The translations under genes and the position numbers were made by a program. From Pseudeuparius sepicola (Eukaryota > Arthropoda > Insecta > Coleoptera > Anthribidae), in assembly GCA_963920635.1 (NCBI GenBank), contig OY987304.1:37076365-37140364 (forward strand): DNA of 64,000 bases, given 5' to 3'. Positions 45,297-58,023 of the stretch are shown here, one piece after another; the stretch's first letter is position 1, and every line of letters begins with the position of its first letter. Under the pieces are notes generated by a model that had not been told where the DNA came from, did no database searches, and worked only from the letters and a program-made list of their open reading frames with translations.

Positions 45297-46156
45297 TACA
45301 AAACAACTTATCTAAACCCTCTAAATGAGGGATAATACCAAGAACTGAAGCTGTATTTCCGCTTTGGATCGCTAAACTGATTATTTGGGTTGTGAAGTTT
45401 TTTGCCCTTTTGTCATTTAGTTTTTTACAAATATGTTCGATGAGTTTTTTAGCTTCATCGCCCCAAGGACCAAAAGTCTCCACTCCAAAGGGAACAAAAA
45501 TAAAACGGTTTTCCAACTCTTCATACTTTTTTCTCTTTTGATTTTCCACACTATAAACCTATAAACAACTTTCCCTACTTTAAAAGATGTTTTCGGTATA
45601 TACGAATCGGCCAAAATGTCCCACACTCTCCAGGGCACTAGAGTATGTTCATTAAGTTTGTCACGGCGACAAAACCCACTTGGTTCTAGAGTTGAGGGAA
45701 ATTCGGCAACTACCAAAGATCTTTTTATAATATCATTGATCAACCTGTGGTGGGACAAACGGCCTACACTTCTATTACAAAGCCTTAGCCCATGAAGGCC
45801 ATAAATATCAATTGATTTGCCGGAAGTGCAGACGTGTTGTTCACAGACAGGCTGACCAGTTCGTAATGCGATATAAATTCACAAGCTGGAGTCATCCAAA
45901 AGGTTTCCCGGTGAAGCAACGGCAAAGCTTGAAGCCATGCACTACTTTCTGGCTTTTGAAGAGCTAGAAGGCGAGATTTATCCTTAACATCTTGGCAATC
46001 ACAAATAAAGTTGTCAAGAAAAACCCGACACATTCTCCAATCAAATCTTCTCTGGCACTTTCGCATATCATCTGGAAATTTATTAATTTTATTTAAAGTA
46101 CAGTCAAATTCTGTTCGGCATTGTGATACTCTCAAACAAGGTGCGCAACGCACCAA
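45297..46156 (-). pseudogene. Retroelement RT-protein C-terminus, relic
   Basis: Three consecutive minus-strand frames read LLALQKPESSAWLQALP, then FISHYELVS, then HHRLINDIIKRSLVVAEFPST with LEPSGFCRRDK...LVPW, then FVPFGVETFGPWGDEA and SLAIQSGNTASVLGIIP. These motifs recur together in the C-terminal part of a widespread invertebrate RT-bearing repeat protein whose middle holds a PDG...LVPW...WD nuclease-like site; here the Pro-Asp is not preserved. Frameshifts between segments show it is dead. The RT domain itself is not present nearby. Assignment is from memory of the motif set. Confidence 0.6.
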
Positions 46157-46689
46157 ATAAGTAATTTGAGAAATCGCAAAAGAATGCTTGCGAATAAAGT
46201 AAGCAGTGTGAGAATTAAATAAAAAGAGGTTTTTGAGATGTGAGAAAATGTAGCAATCTTTAATTTAACATTTTTACTTATTTACTTATTTCTTGATTAG
46301 AAAAAGGGCATCCAAGTAAGTTAAGACATTCATTAAGACAAATACTTTTTATGCCTGTTTTCTTCTTGTTTTTATTTATTTTATTCTCCTTGTTTTTATT
46401 TATTATTCTTATTTTTATTTGTTTATTACAAAGTTATATTACCTATGTGCAGGTGAATCAAACAAACGCTCCAAATACTCCTCTTTCTAAAAATAATTAA
46501 ATATTAATGTCATTTAAAGCAAAAGTAACTATTTTTTTAATTTACTTTCTTTATAATTATCCTAATTTTCTGAGAGAATAAATGCTGGTTGAACACGATT
46601 TTTTAATTACTTGTTTTCCCTCCACTTTTAACTAAATCATAATTTGAATCCTTTAGGTTTGGTGAAACAAATGGTTTTTCTTTATTGTG

Positions 46690-47110
46690 GCTACAAGCTG
46701 TTGTTGTTGGCTTTAAAAGTGCCAACGACCTCTTGCGAGTTTACAAAAAAACTTTGAGGTTAGCCTCAAAGGTTGACCATAAACTAATTCAGCTGAGGAA
46801 CACTGAAGGTTTTCCTTTACTGAACTTCCCAACGATTTATATTTCCCTTTGGCAGTAAAAGCGGCTTTTAATGTTCGTTCTTTGAAATCTTCCTAACATG
46901 CCATTGCTTTGCGGGTGATAACTAGTTGTGTATATTTTACGAATACCAAAAAATTTACTAAATTCTGAGAATAAAGCTGATTCAAATTGTGAAACTTGAT
47001 CGCACGTTATTGGATGATGTAAACCACTTAAGGAGTAAGATGGCCTATACTAGATCTAGATAAATATGTTTAAAACGACCGTTAGGAGTCTCAAATTTAT
47101 ATATAAGAAA
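46690..47110 (-). pseudogene. Ty3/gypsy integrase fragment
   Basis: Reading minus from about 47,110: PNGRFKHIYLDLV resembles the integrase core entry (RFxHIHxDIVGPL). Further on come a CDQVSQFESALF segment, YHPQSNGMLGRF, and SSAELVYGQPLRLTSKFFC, all standard gypsy integrase landmarks in the right order. An internal deletion and several stops and frame changes are present; no LTRs were found around it. A different gypsy family from 3,985-9,799. Confidence 0.7.
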
Positions 47111-47319
47111 GATTTTGTATTCTAATTGTAGTTCTTCATGATAATCTTGAGATTGTTTAATAATATTAATTTCTATTTCAATTAAATCAAAAGAAGAACG
47201 CGTGATATCTCGGCAATAAAAAATGAAGGCCCGTGATACCTCGAATAAAAAAAAATAATAATATAATAATAATTTTTGAATGTCAAATAGCGTGCAACGT
47301 TTAATTAAGACTAGCACGG

Positions 47320-47580
47320 GTTACATGGGAGAGCAAATTAGCATATTGCACCTTCCCGGCCCCGATGACTAATACCCCGTTCGCGTTCGCACCCTCTACG
47401 CCGGTGTGGCAATATGCATCTGCACCACAATTGCGCTGAATTTATCGGCCGTGCTTTATTACACATTAGTCCCGACGCGGTATTCATCCTCCTCCTTATT
47501 GGCCCGCAGAGTTTCAAACGCTTCTAACTCCTGTTGAAAACGAACGTGCTGTCGCAATTAGAATTTGCCACGACAGGTAA
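47320..47580 (+). repeat. GC-rich dispersed repeat C, copy 1
   Basis: Matches 58,665-58,930 in the same orientation: GAGCAAATTAGCATATT, CCGATGACTAATA(C/T)CCCGTT, CTACGCCGG, GTGGCAATATGCA, and TTATCGGCCGTGCTTTATTA. The copies look about 80% alike. No shared reading frame. Confidence 0.75.
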
Positions 47581-47916
47581 TTGAGTAGATGTTATACAGC
47601 ATGCAGAATGCTCCGAATTAAACCGGACCAAGACACAAGTATAGACCTACAGGGTGATCCAAATTAAGTGCGCATCATTGGTAACTCCGTTATTATTAAA
47701 GATAGCTAAATTAGGAACCTAGCGATTTTTGAAACACTCAATAAGATGGGATAATGGAAAAAACACCCTCTATATTGTATTTCTTTATGAGATATATTGG
47801 AATATAAATACAAATGGTTACAGCAAACTTTTATCTACGATGAAAAATAACGGAGCTATATATACGGTCCTACACTCGAAAACTGCTCCGAAATTAGCAG
47901 AACTGAATCAAATATA

Positions 47917-49150
47917 CAGGGTGTAACTAAACTGACGGTCAAAAATGAAACCACGTATTCTTGGAGTCAAAATAAGGGCACTTCTTCATATATTTTTTTC
48001 TTCTACGGGCCATAGTTTTTTTTTATACAGAGCGTAGAAATTTAGAGAAAAATGCACATATTTCTTAGTATCTCTAGAAGTATACGAGATATTTTCTTCA
48101 AACTTGGCGTATCACATGAGCGGATGTGTTGTCAAATTTAAGGTTAATATGAAGCTTGTGAGGCCCCCAGTTGCGGAGATACAGGGTGTTATTAAAATTA
48201 ATTAGTTCAGAAAAATATGAATACCCTCTATAATCGCATTTTTTAAATTTGTTTTGAATGGTAAATTCAATGGTTAACAAAAAGTATCTCTTAGTATTTT
48301 TCCATATTCTCAGCCGTTTTTTAATTATTTTCAAAGAACGGCAATGCTGCAATAAAAAAGTCACTTTAAGAATAAATCTAACAATGTGTGGATGTCAATT
48401 AAACTTGGCATTATTTGAATCATTTGGCTGCCAACTTTGCACCTTAGTATCAATATTTTGAAAAATTATATTTTCATTTGAAGAATTGACTGATATGCAC
48501 TTTTGCCATGGACTTTCGAATGGCAATAATAAACATGCGGAAACGCATAGTTGCGTGTATTGAAAGAGACGGCGGTCATTTTGAACATTTAATAATTTAA
48601 TTTTCTAATAGCAATACGTTTCTTTTATCATTATTTTTGCTTTTGTATTTTGTTAAATAAAGTTTAATTGACATCCACAGATTGCTAGATTTATTCTTAA
48701 AGTGACTATTATTCATTGCAGCGTTGCCGTTCTTTAAAAATAATTAAGAAACGGCTGCGAATATGAAAAAATACTAAGAGATACTTTTTGTTAACCATTC
48801 TATTCACCACCCAAAACAAAATAAAAAAATGCGATTATACAGGGTATTCATATTTTTCTGAACTAATTAATTTTACTAACACCCTGTATCTCCGCAACTG
48901 GGAGCCTCAGAAGCTTCATGTCAACCTTAAGTTTGACGGCTCATCTGCTCATGTGACACGCCAAGTCTGAAGAAAATATCTCGTATACTTCTAGAAATAC
49001 TAAGAAATATGTGTATTTTTCACCAAACTTCTACGCTCTGTATAAAAAAAACTATGGCCCGTAGGAGAAAAAAATATATGAAGAAGTGCCCTTATTTTGA
49101 CTCCAAGAATATGTTGTTTCATTTTTGACCATCAGTTTAGTTACACCCTG
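47917..49150. mobile_element. Foldback element, CAGGGTGTAACT ends
   Basis: A 1.23-kb element with inverted arms of about 470 bp (47,917-48,385 and 48,680-49,150), TA on both sides. Arms carry indels relative to each other, so it is older than the giant palindrome. It is inserted in sequence (AGAACTGAATCAAATATA) that recurs at 49,219. Short frames inside are mirror images of each other and not genes. Confidence 0.9.
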
Positions 49151-50330
49151 TAGATGGTTGCGTCCTCTTAGAAAGTGTTTGAGCTGTCGAAATTAGCTGC
49201 GACATCCAGTTCGGGCAGAACTGAATCAAATATAGATCGTAGGGTCCTCTTAGAAAGTGTTTGAAAGAGCCTAGAAATGTATTGAACATCTTTTGAAGGC
49301 GAATCAGCAGCTTTAAAATTAATAATATCTAATGTTTTCATATTGTCATTTGATTATTAAATTATAATATCTACTTGTTCATATTCAGTCTTTTATTATT
49401 CCTTAGAACTCATCCAATAGTGAACACTTAATTTGGATAACCCTACATTAAAGTTTCAAAACAATAGTTTAGATAATGTTCTATTCAAAACCATTGGAGT
49501 TGTTTAACCCGAATTTGGGACGCACTAGGTTCCTGTTTACAAAAAAATTGTTATAATTGACGAGAATCTAAAAATATAATATATATTTTTTTCTTTTTAG
49601 TGGGCCTCCGCTACTACGAGTATGTGGTTAAAACTTTTACATAATGATTAAATCACCATTGATAAAATGTTCTGAAGAGTCAAAAAAAAAAGTTTGATCA
49701 TAAAATGGTGTCGAGCTTTTCTCACACTGTTATAAAAATTAGTAGTTGGGTGCAATTGGGTGAATTTTATTTGTCAAAAATATGGGTGCAATCACCGTCA
49801 AGCGAAGAAGGTACATGTGAGCAAATTGATATCACTATCTTTATTTTATTTTTTATGCATTCTTAACTAGCATCGATCATAATGTATTTTTGGTTTTAAA
49901 TACTGTTCTGACATTAAAACGATTTCCTTTACGTTATGGCTTATCTGGTAGTCCAGGAATATAAGGAATAATAAAATTTACAAATTGATATCACTATCTT
50001 TATTTTATTTTTCATGCATTCTTAACTAGCATCAATCAGTTTTAAATACTGTTCTGACATTAAAACGATTTCCTTTACGTTTTGGCTTATCTGGTAGTCC
50101 AGGAATATAAGGAATAATACAATTTACTGGTCGATCCACCTAGAGTTGCCACGAGACGAGACGAGACGAGATAAGGCCTTGTCTCGTCTCGTCTCGAAAT
50201 TTCGAGATAATCTTTTTCGAGACGCGACGAGACAATGGTCGAGACGAGACGAGACAGACGTTGTCTCGTCTCGTCTCGTTTTGTCTCGTTTATCTCTTGT
50301 TGTTTTGTTTTATAATAATAATAGTAATAA

Positions 50331-52595
50331 TAATAATCCTCTGAAAATGCCATTGTTTCTTACACAGGGTGCAACCTACCTGTTACCAAAAGACCAGCGG
50401 AATACGGATAACCCTGCCAAGTACCGCCCAATAACCTGCTTGCCTACGCTGTACAAGATAATCACATCTTGCCTTACGCAGCGAATATATGCTCACTGCG
50501 AGCAGAACAACATCATTGCAATGCAGCAGAAGAAGGGCTGCTCGAAGGGCGCAATGGGATGCAAAGAGCACTCTGTCTCTGCAACCAGGCTCATTCCAAG
50601 CAACGAAACCTCCACATGGCTTATGTGGACTACAAAAAAGCATTTGATTCCGTACCTCACGACTGGCTCACAGGTATCTTAAAGCTGTATAAAATAGATC
50701 ATCATACAGTTTCCTTTTTAGAACACGTTATGACAACCTGGCGCACTAAGATACAACTCAGAACCGCAAACAGTAACATCGAGACCGACACAATCAACAT
50801 CCGAAGAGGGATTTTCCAAGGAGATTCACTCAGTCCACTGTGGTTCTGCATGGCGATGAACCCTCTATCACATCGGTTGAACTCTACAAAATATGGCTTC
50901 GCTATCAAAAGCAACAACGCAGAAGCGATCAAGTTGAATCACCTATTATATATGGATGATTTAAAACTGATCACCGCAACCAAAAACCAACTAACGCAAA
51001 TGCTTAAAATTGTAGAGGAGTTCTCCAGGGACATCGGAATGCTGTTTGGACTAGACAAGTGCCGCACCCTTAATATCATAAGGGGAAAGCTCGAACAAAG
51101 CGCACACGAGATGCAGGACGGCCAGGAGATCGAAGCAGTGAGCATGGGAGATACATACAAGTACCTCGGGATGAAACAAGCTCAAAGGATAGACCATCGA
51201 ACAATGAAGACTGATTTAACGAATGAATTCATCAAGAGGGTAAGACAAGTAGTGCGAACTGATCTTAACAGCAGGAATTTGTTTAAGGCCCTGAACACGT
51301 ATGCGTGCTCTGTACTCAGCTATTCGTTCGGAATAGTGAATTGGACCAACACGGACATCAACAACCTGCAACGAAAAGTTAGGACACTACTGACAAAAGC
51401 TCATAAATATCATCCCTGTAGCGCCGTAGAAAGAACAACTCTGCCACGTCAACTAGGAGGAAGAGGATTGGCAGATCTCAGCAAGCAATTGGACCAACAA
51501 ATATTAAATCTGCGTAATTATTTCTACAGGCAGGCCAACAGCTCCACACTACATAGGGCTATATGCGGAGCAGACGTCTCAACACCGCTACGTCTGACGG
51601 AACACGAGCGTCAAAATCACCACAGAACCGACAACGATAAACTACAGAGGTGGTTGGGGAAGCCGCTGCACGGGAGGCATCCTAATGAGGTTAACCAGGA
51701 ACATGTCGACAAGTTAGCGTCGAACTATTGGCTGACCTCGGGACGAATGTTCCCCGAGACGGAAGGCTTCCTACTGGCCATACAAGATCAGGTTATACCA
51801 ACTCGCAACTACCTAAAATTCATTGTAGGAGATGCATCGGTAGTGGGTGACAGATGCAGATACGGGTGCCCAACTTCAGAAACAATCCAGCACATAACAG
51901 GAGGATGTCAGATGTTCGCATCAACGGAATATAAGGAACGACACGATTCGGTTGCCAAGATCTTGCACCAGGAACTGGCGGAAAAACTTCTGCTTGTGCA
52001 GGCAGAGAGGATCCCATATTACAGCTACACACCAGAGCCTGTTCTTGAGAACAGCAACTACAAGATGTACTGGGATCGTACAGTTCTGACAGATCAACGA
52101 GTTGCCCATAACAGACCGGACCTTATAATAGTTGATAAAATTTCTAGGAAGACAACTCTGATTGATGTGGCCATCCCGAACAACAACAACCTGCGTGTAA
52201 AGCAAGTCGAGAAGATCGCGAAGTACAGAGACTTAGAAGAACGAATTAGAAGGCAATGGGAAATGGACAACGTTCAGACGATTCCAATCATCGTGTCAAC
52301 AACTGGTTTCATACTAAAAAGTTTGCTGAGAAACATCAAAGAGCTGGGTCTAACTGATAATCTTTACAGGTCCATGCAGAAAGCGGTACTACTTGCGACA
52401 GCCCGAACCGTCAGGAAATTCATGGGGAGTGCAGGAACGTCCAACAACATCAATGTCACCTAAGGCCCGATAACATGGCAAGGGTCTCGTCCGAGCCAGA
52501 TCCTTATGGTATCCGGGATACCCGGGATCTGAGTGAATGTTCCCCAGAGAGGGAGTGCGAATGCCTTTTGGCTAAGTCGATATAATAATAATAAT
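50331..52595 (+). mobile_element. R4/Dong LINE, third copy, 5'-truncated
   Basis: A plus-strand copy of the element at 32,988-36,637, beginning inside the RT (corresponding to about 35,240) directly after TAATAATAATAAT and ending GGCTAAGTCGATA plus TAA units. Again inserted in a TAA microsatellite, here inside the hAT element. Confidence 0.92.
50337..52463 (+). pseudogene. R4/Dong polyprotein, truncated and frameshifted
   Basis: Corresponds to residues from about 423 to the end of the 1132-residue protein. An extra codon lies near 50,530, and a net deletion near 50,568-50,580 shifts the frame (the ATCIDSVI region is lost). After that the frame is open to 52,463 with YVDYKKAFDSVP, YMDD, the CCHC motif and the PD...D endonuclease intact. 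Truncation and frameshift make it inactive. Confidence 0.9.
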
Positions 52596-53195
52596 ACCTA
52601 ATAAGTCGTTTGGAAATTTAAAAATATTTCTGTATGTCCGAGAACCAAAAACTAAGGTCAGATTCGTGTTCAGGGACCTCAAAAATAGGAGGGACGAGCT
52701 GGGGCGAGCCCGTTGTTTTTAATAAAACTTTTGTCTTAAATGTCCAAAATCTATCGAATTTCGGAAACAGTTTCAGGATTTTCCAGCCTCTGTTTGTAGA
52801 CACTGAGTGCGTTTTGTGCGTGTGATTATGAAGGCCTCTTGTATTGTTATAGCGGGTACTGTGAAAAGTGTAGTGATAAGGGTCTCTCGAGTTAGATGCC
52901 AGTCCAAGGTGTGCTAACACCCTGTTATTATCATATCAACTAGGTAAATTAATAAACTGAATATTTTTTCGTAATTAAATTATCAATAAATAATGGCAAC
53001 GTCGCGGCCGGTGCCATGTGCTGCAGCGTAACGTCGTAGTCACATGCGTTCAGGTGCGCCTCGTTACGTGGTATTTGGGATAATTTGCCCCATTATTTAA
53101 ACATACAGTAATTTTTTTTTGTATTTTCGGCATATTTGTACCTCTCTGATGACGTGGTTAAAATTAATGTATTTATGAATAAATCACCTTGTATA

Positions 53196-54452
53196 CAGGG
53201 TGTCCAACTTTAAAACTGTACAAATCCGTAAAATCTTCATTTTTGGAGATAATCGCCTAAACTTTTTTTGTTTAAAAGGCCTTCAAAGACCGCTTCTTTT
53301 GAACTTCCTGCCATTTTCAAAATGAAAATCCAGGGCCTGCTGCGATTTTTTTATACCCCCGATTTTCACGAAAACCATTTGGCGATTTTTTTTTATTTAA
53401 AATCTGATCCCACAGCGTTAATCCCCAAAACCCCTATATACCAAATTTGAATAAAAAATATACAGGGAGTTCCATTATGCAGGGTGTCAAAGTTGAGCAA
53501 AATAGGAATTTTAAAGACATCTGCCAAGTCAAGTGTGCCATAGAATCCCCTCAAAATAGTTGAATGGTCAACAGGACCACTCAAGGTATTGGTGTGAAAA
53601 GGTCCAATACAAAATATACAGAGTGTCCTTATCTGTGCCATCTCAAATTACTGAATTTGTGGAACTTTATACGGGTCAAAAATCGAGTATATCAAAACCG
53701 CTCCACATACTATAAACGAACTAAATCTCAAAAAATACAGAAGCCTGCCAGTCAGTAAGTCCATATCAGTTATTAATGTGGCTTGTGGCTGATGTGCCAC
53801 AACTGGAAACGCACAGAAAATGTATCATCTTAGACAGTGACTTTGTTGAGAAAGGTCTAATAATTTAAATTGTTTTTATTTGTTGGTTGGTATTTTGTAA
53901 AGAAATGAATTACTTTTGTGTTTATTAATATTTTTTCAATGATTCCAAAGCACTTCTGACCAGTATAAATTGTAATAAAAATTCAGAATTTTCAGATGGC
54001 TCAGAGAAAAATACCCTGTATATTTTTGTAGTAAATCTTTTCGCACCAACATTTTGAGTGGTCCTGTTGACCATGCAACTGTTTTGAAGGGATTCCATGG
54101 CACACTTGACTCGCCAGATGTCTTTAAAATTCCTATTTTGCTCAACTTTGATACCCTACGAAATGGAACTCCCTGTATACTTTTTGTTCAAATTTGGTAT
54201 AAATATGGGGGTTTTGGGGTGTTCTGATTAACGCTGTGTGGTCAGATTTTAAACAAAAAAATCGCTATATGGTTTTCGTGAAAATCAGGGGTATAAAAAA
54301 ATCGCAGCCGGCCCTGGATTTGCATTTTGAAAATGGCAGGAAGGTCAAAAGAAACGGTTTTTGAAGGCCTTTCAAACACAAGAAAGTTTAGGTGATTATC
54401 TCCAAAAATGAAGATTTTACGGATTTGTACAGCTTTAAAGTTGGACACCCTG
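53196..54452. mobile_element. Foldback element, CAGGGTGTCCAACT ends
   Basis: A 1.26-kb inverted-repeat element flanked by TA, inside the hAT element. Arms of about 480 bp (53,196-53,680 and 53,960-54,452) pair with substitutions and indels. Non-coding. Confidence 0.9.
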
Positions 54453-54654
54453 TAGGTGAAATATTAATATTTCTAACTAACACCGGCGAATGTCGACATT
54501 CAGCATGCACTCATATATGGTGTATGTTGAAAATAAACATTTTTTATTAAATGAAAACTTTTATGAACATTTCATGGGACAAGCTTTTTGATTTAAAAAA
54601 GTTGTCGCTATATTTATCATTAAATTAACGAAAACCTAAACTTATCTTTCATTC

Positions 54655-54735
54655 AATTTTTAATTGGGTTTTTGGCCACCAAACAGATTAAAAGACAACT
54701 TTTTCAAGTTGCCAGAAAAATTCAGAAATTCTTTA
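54655..54735 (-). repeat. PLE tail fragment
   Basis: Reverse complement of the PLE terminal text (GGTGGC(G/C)A, AAGTTGTCTTTTAA, AACTTGA). About 80 bp inside the hAT element. Confidence 0.75.
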
Positions 54736-55551
54736 TTTTCTATTATTATTTATGTATTATTTATTGCGTCTCGGTATTCGGTTGGTGTATTTTTCATTAC
54801 TGATTACTGTCGTTTTCGACATCCACCGAAGCTTATGTGTGTTTGTTGACATATACCGGTAATACCGAATGTATGATAAAATTAATAAATACTCGGTCTT
54901 TCACGGTAACATATTCATTGCAGAAAAATAAGTGCTTTCATTATTTGTCACATTAGAGAAGTTGCAACTCTGCACAAAAATTTGTAAATAAATATTAAAT
55001 TGTTGAGGACGAAGTTGTGTATATTGGATTATGGATCTAGGTATACAGATCATTGGTATTGCCAGATCACACCATGCGATGTTGTTTTTTATTAATTAAA
55101 ATTTAAAATATTATTATTTCCAGTCGTATAATAAGTCACTACAATTTTTCGAGATGTCTCGTCTCGTCTCGTCTCGAGCTTGTCTCGAAGGATTTTATCT
55201 CGTCTCGTCTCTTCTCGAAATTCGAGACAAAATGCTCTCGAGACGAGACAAAACGGCTTCGAGACGAGACGAGACGAGACGTCTCGTGTCTCGTGTCTCG
55301 CGGCAACTCTAGATCCACCAGATTTATTCCTCTAATTGTATGTATTAGTATTGTTATTTTGTTGCAAATCCTGAATCTCAAGATATGTTTTATGTGTTTA
55401 ATTTTCTCCTTTTTAACACTAATATGGTGATTGGAATTGGACCCCACGACCCCACAGCCATTCCCAATTCCTGCTAGTAAAATTCATTTCCTAGTTGGAA
55501 ATAAACTGTCAACACATAGTGTTGTTAGTTAGTTCTATAATATTGCATATA

Positions 55552-56246
55552 CAGAGTGTCTCACGTCTCACTTAAGTGTGAAACAACCTTACAACTTCTT
55601 TAATTTTTAACCGACCAGATCGAAATTTTTACCAAAGGTAGACAGCATTGTTTCCTACTTATTTCGAAAAAATTAGTTATCTACATCAAAGTCAAAGCCA
55701 CCTGCGATGCCAGATGCCACAATCGAAACTAAAAATCCGAAAGTCATATTAGGCACTTTTTCTAAAAAAATGAACTAAAAAAAGTTGTTCAGAATTGATC
55801 CAGAACCCTAAATCCAAAATGTTGTCAAAATAAAAAAAAAATACTTATTAAATAAAAATTTAAAAAAAAAATAAAATTTGTTTTGTTCCTTTTAATTTTA
55901 TTTTAAAATGATTACTTTTTGAAACCAACTTGCCTTCACAACTTCCATGGTACACTTTTCTAAACGCAGTTTTTTTATTTAATATTTTTAATTTTAACAA
56001 AATTTTCGATTTAGGGTCCTGGATCGATTCTAAACAACTTCTTTTAGATTTTTTTTTGAAAAAAGCCTAATATGATTTTCGTATTTTTAGCCTCGATTGT
56101 GGCATCGCAGGTGGCTTTGACTTTGGAGTAGGCAACTAATTTTTTGGAAATAAGTAGGCAACAACACCTTTAGTAAAAATTTCCTTCTGTTCGATTTAAA
56201 ATTAAAGAAGTGATAAGGTTGTTTCACTCTTAAGTGAGACACTCTG
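55552..56246. mobile_element. Foldback element, CAGAGTGTCTCAC ends
   Basis: 695 bp, flanked by TA, with arms of about 300 bp. Ends vary from the CAGGGTG family by one base. It interrupts the RT part of the minus-strand PLE. Confidence 0.9.
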
Positions 56247-57090
56247 TATATTCTAAATTGTCTTTTCTACTAAAGTCCGATCATTTTCTAACTTTTTGCG
56301 TAAAATATTCAATGATTTGTGAACAGGGACATTTGTAAAAAGACTAACCATATCAAAGATAGGTAATATAGTATTGATCCGGAAGTTTATGTACCCTAAT
56401 TTTGTCTAAAAAATGATTACTGTTTCTGATGAATGAATTTGAATTTCCTACTAAGAAAACAAACAAAGAAAGAAACAAACAAAACCAAGAAAGAAAAAAG
56501 AAAAAAGTGTTCAAAGGAACATATTAGTTTCTTATGTTCTGCTAATCAGCATTATTATTATTATTATTATATAAATGTTTCCATCCATTACAAAAACTTA
56601 CTTTTTATCGAAAATCTCCTGCGGGTTTTTGTAAAGAGCGAGCCGATTCCTTGACAAATCTTCGATGATTCCTATTCCAGTATATGTCCAGTATAGTCTT
56701 TTGCAGTTCTTCGATCTTTACCAATACCGGTCGACGATTTTTATTGTTACCTCCAAGTCTATGACCATTTACTATATAATTTTTAAGATGTATTTTAATT
56801 TTGTCATTGAAAATTTCGAGTACTTTTTCCAATAAGTTCTCATCTTTAGTTTCATTCAAACTGTAAATACGTACATTTCTAGATGTTTCATTTTAGTGCG
56901 TTTGATCTATTTTATGTTCCAGTAGAAACATTTTTTCATTTTGTTTGCTTACTGCTTTTTCCAAACATTCAGTTTTATCATAATAGATATTTTTTTTAAT
57001 ATCGGCTGTGTTTATACCTATATCAATGAAGTAAAATAACGGGTATTTCAGCTAAAATCATGGTGTTACTTATTCTTTACGATGAACCAA

Positions 57091-57120
57091 GCTTTCGGCC
57101 ATATTTTTGGCCTTCGTCAG
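57091..57120 (-). ncRNA. Hammerhead-like core in PLE arm (minus)
   Basis: Read on the minus strand: CTGACGA, then stem II GGCCA...TGGCC, then GAAA. The stem I closing pair is mismatched (A/A), so this copy is probably weaker than its mirror at 58,032. Confidence 0.35.
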
Positions 57121-58023
57121 TGCTAAAATAGTGTTAGGTAAAATATATTATTGAGTAAAAATTATTTATGTACTTACTATTGAAATGAATATTGAAAAGT
57201 TATGATCCTAATGGATATAAACTTCCAAAAATAGAATAAATTGTTTTGTAAACATTTTTGTTGTTGTCTACTGAAAATTTTGTAATAAATATTTATGGTT
57301 GTTATAGAAATTTGAAATAAAAGAAAATTTTCATATTATGAAGTAACTTATGAAAAACCAAATAATAGCAGACAGTAATATTGTTTTAAGGTTATACAAA
57401 TTTTTAGGTTACCAAAAAGTTTGACAATAAACAAAAGAAATGTAAATTTTAGGTTATTCGTGAAAAGGGTTAGGAAATATTTGACAAAGAAAGTGTACAA
57501 TAAATTTACAGAAAAAAATTATATAGTGAGTTATTTTGATTGTTTTTCATCTAAAAGTAAAATATAAGAATAAATGCAACTTAGATCTTCTATATCAGTT
57601 ATTTTATTCATTGGATAATTTTCTTTATTAATTTCAATCATCTCAAGGAATAACCTCTTAGTTAGATTCTTTTCTCTGTGCAAAATTTTAACATTGTTAA
57701 AATTCGCATGATTTCTTTTGTTTATTGTCAAACTTTTTGGTAACCTAAAATTTTTTATAACCTTAAAACAATATTACTGTCTGCTATCATTTTTTTTTTC
57801 ATAAGTTACTTCATAATATGAAAATTTTCTTTTATTTCACATTTCTATAACAACCATAAATATTTATTACAAAATTTTCAGTAGGCAACAACAAAAATAT
57901 TTACCAAACAATTTATTCCATTTTTGGAAGTTTATATCCATTGGGATCATAACTTTTCAATATTCATTTCAATAGTAAGTATATAAATAATTCTTACTCA
58001 ATAATATATTTTACCTAACACTA

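Larger units (their letters stand above)
50141..55311. mobile_element. hAT-type non-autonomous element
   Basis: Ends TAGAGTTGCC and GGCAACTCTA form the terminal inverted repeat, flanked by a perfect 8-bp duplication GATCCACC (50,133-50,140 and 55,312-55,319). Joining the flanks rebuilds contiguous PLE sequence. An 8-bp duplication with a TAGNGTTG-like end is characteristic of hAT. Both subterminal zones are packed with GAGAC/GTCTC motifs (50,150-50,290; 55,148-55,300). No transposase is visible; the interior holds an R4 copy, a foldback element and a PLE tail scrap. Confidence 0.88.
49850..56470 (-). mobile_element. Second Penelope-like element, minus strand, with insertions
   Basis: Segments reading minus match the first PLE: RT at 56,465-56,249 (equals about 15,490-15,640) and 55,505-55,441 (15,700-15,770), then the post-RKPTH linker at 55,440-55,320, then 50,140-49,980 (36,900-37,060), with a near-duplicate of the last piece at 49,978-49,854. 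A 695-bp foldback separates the RT pieces and an hAT-type element of 5.17 kb splits the linker. Internal deletions remove much of the coding sequence. Confidence 0.85.
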
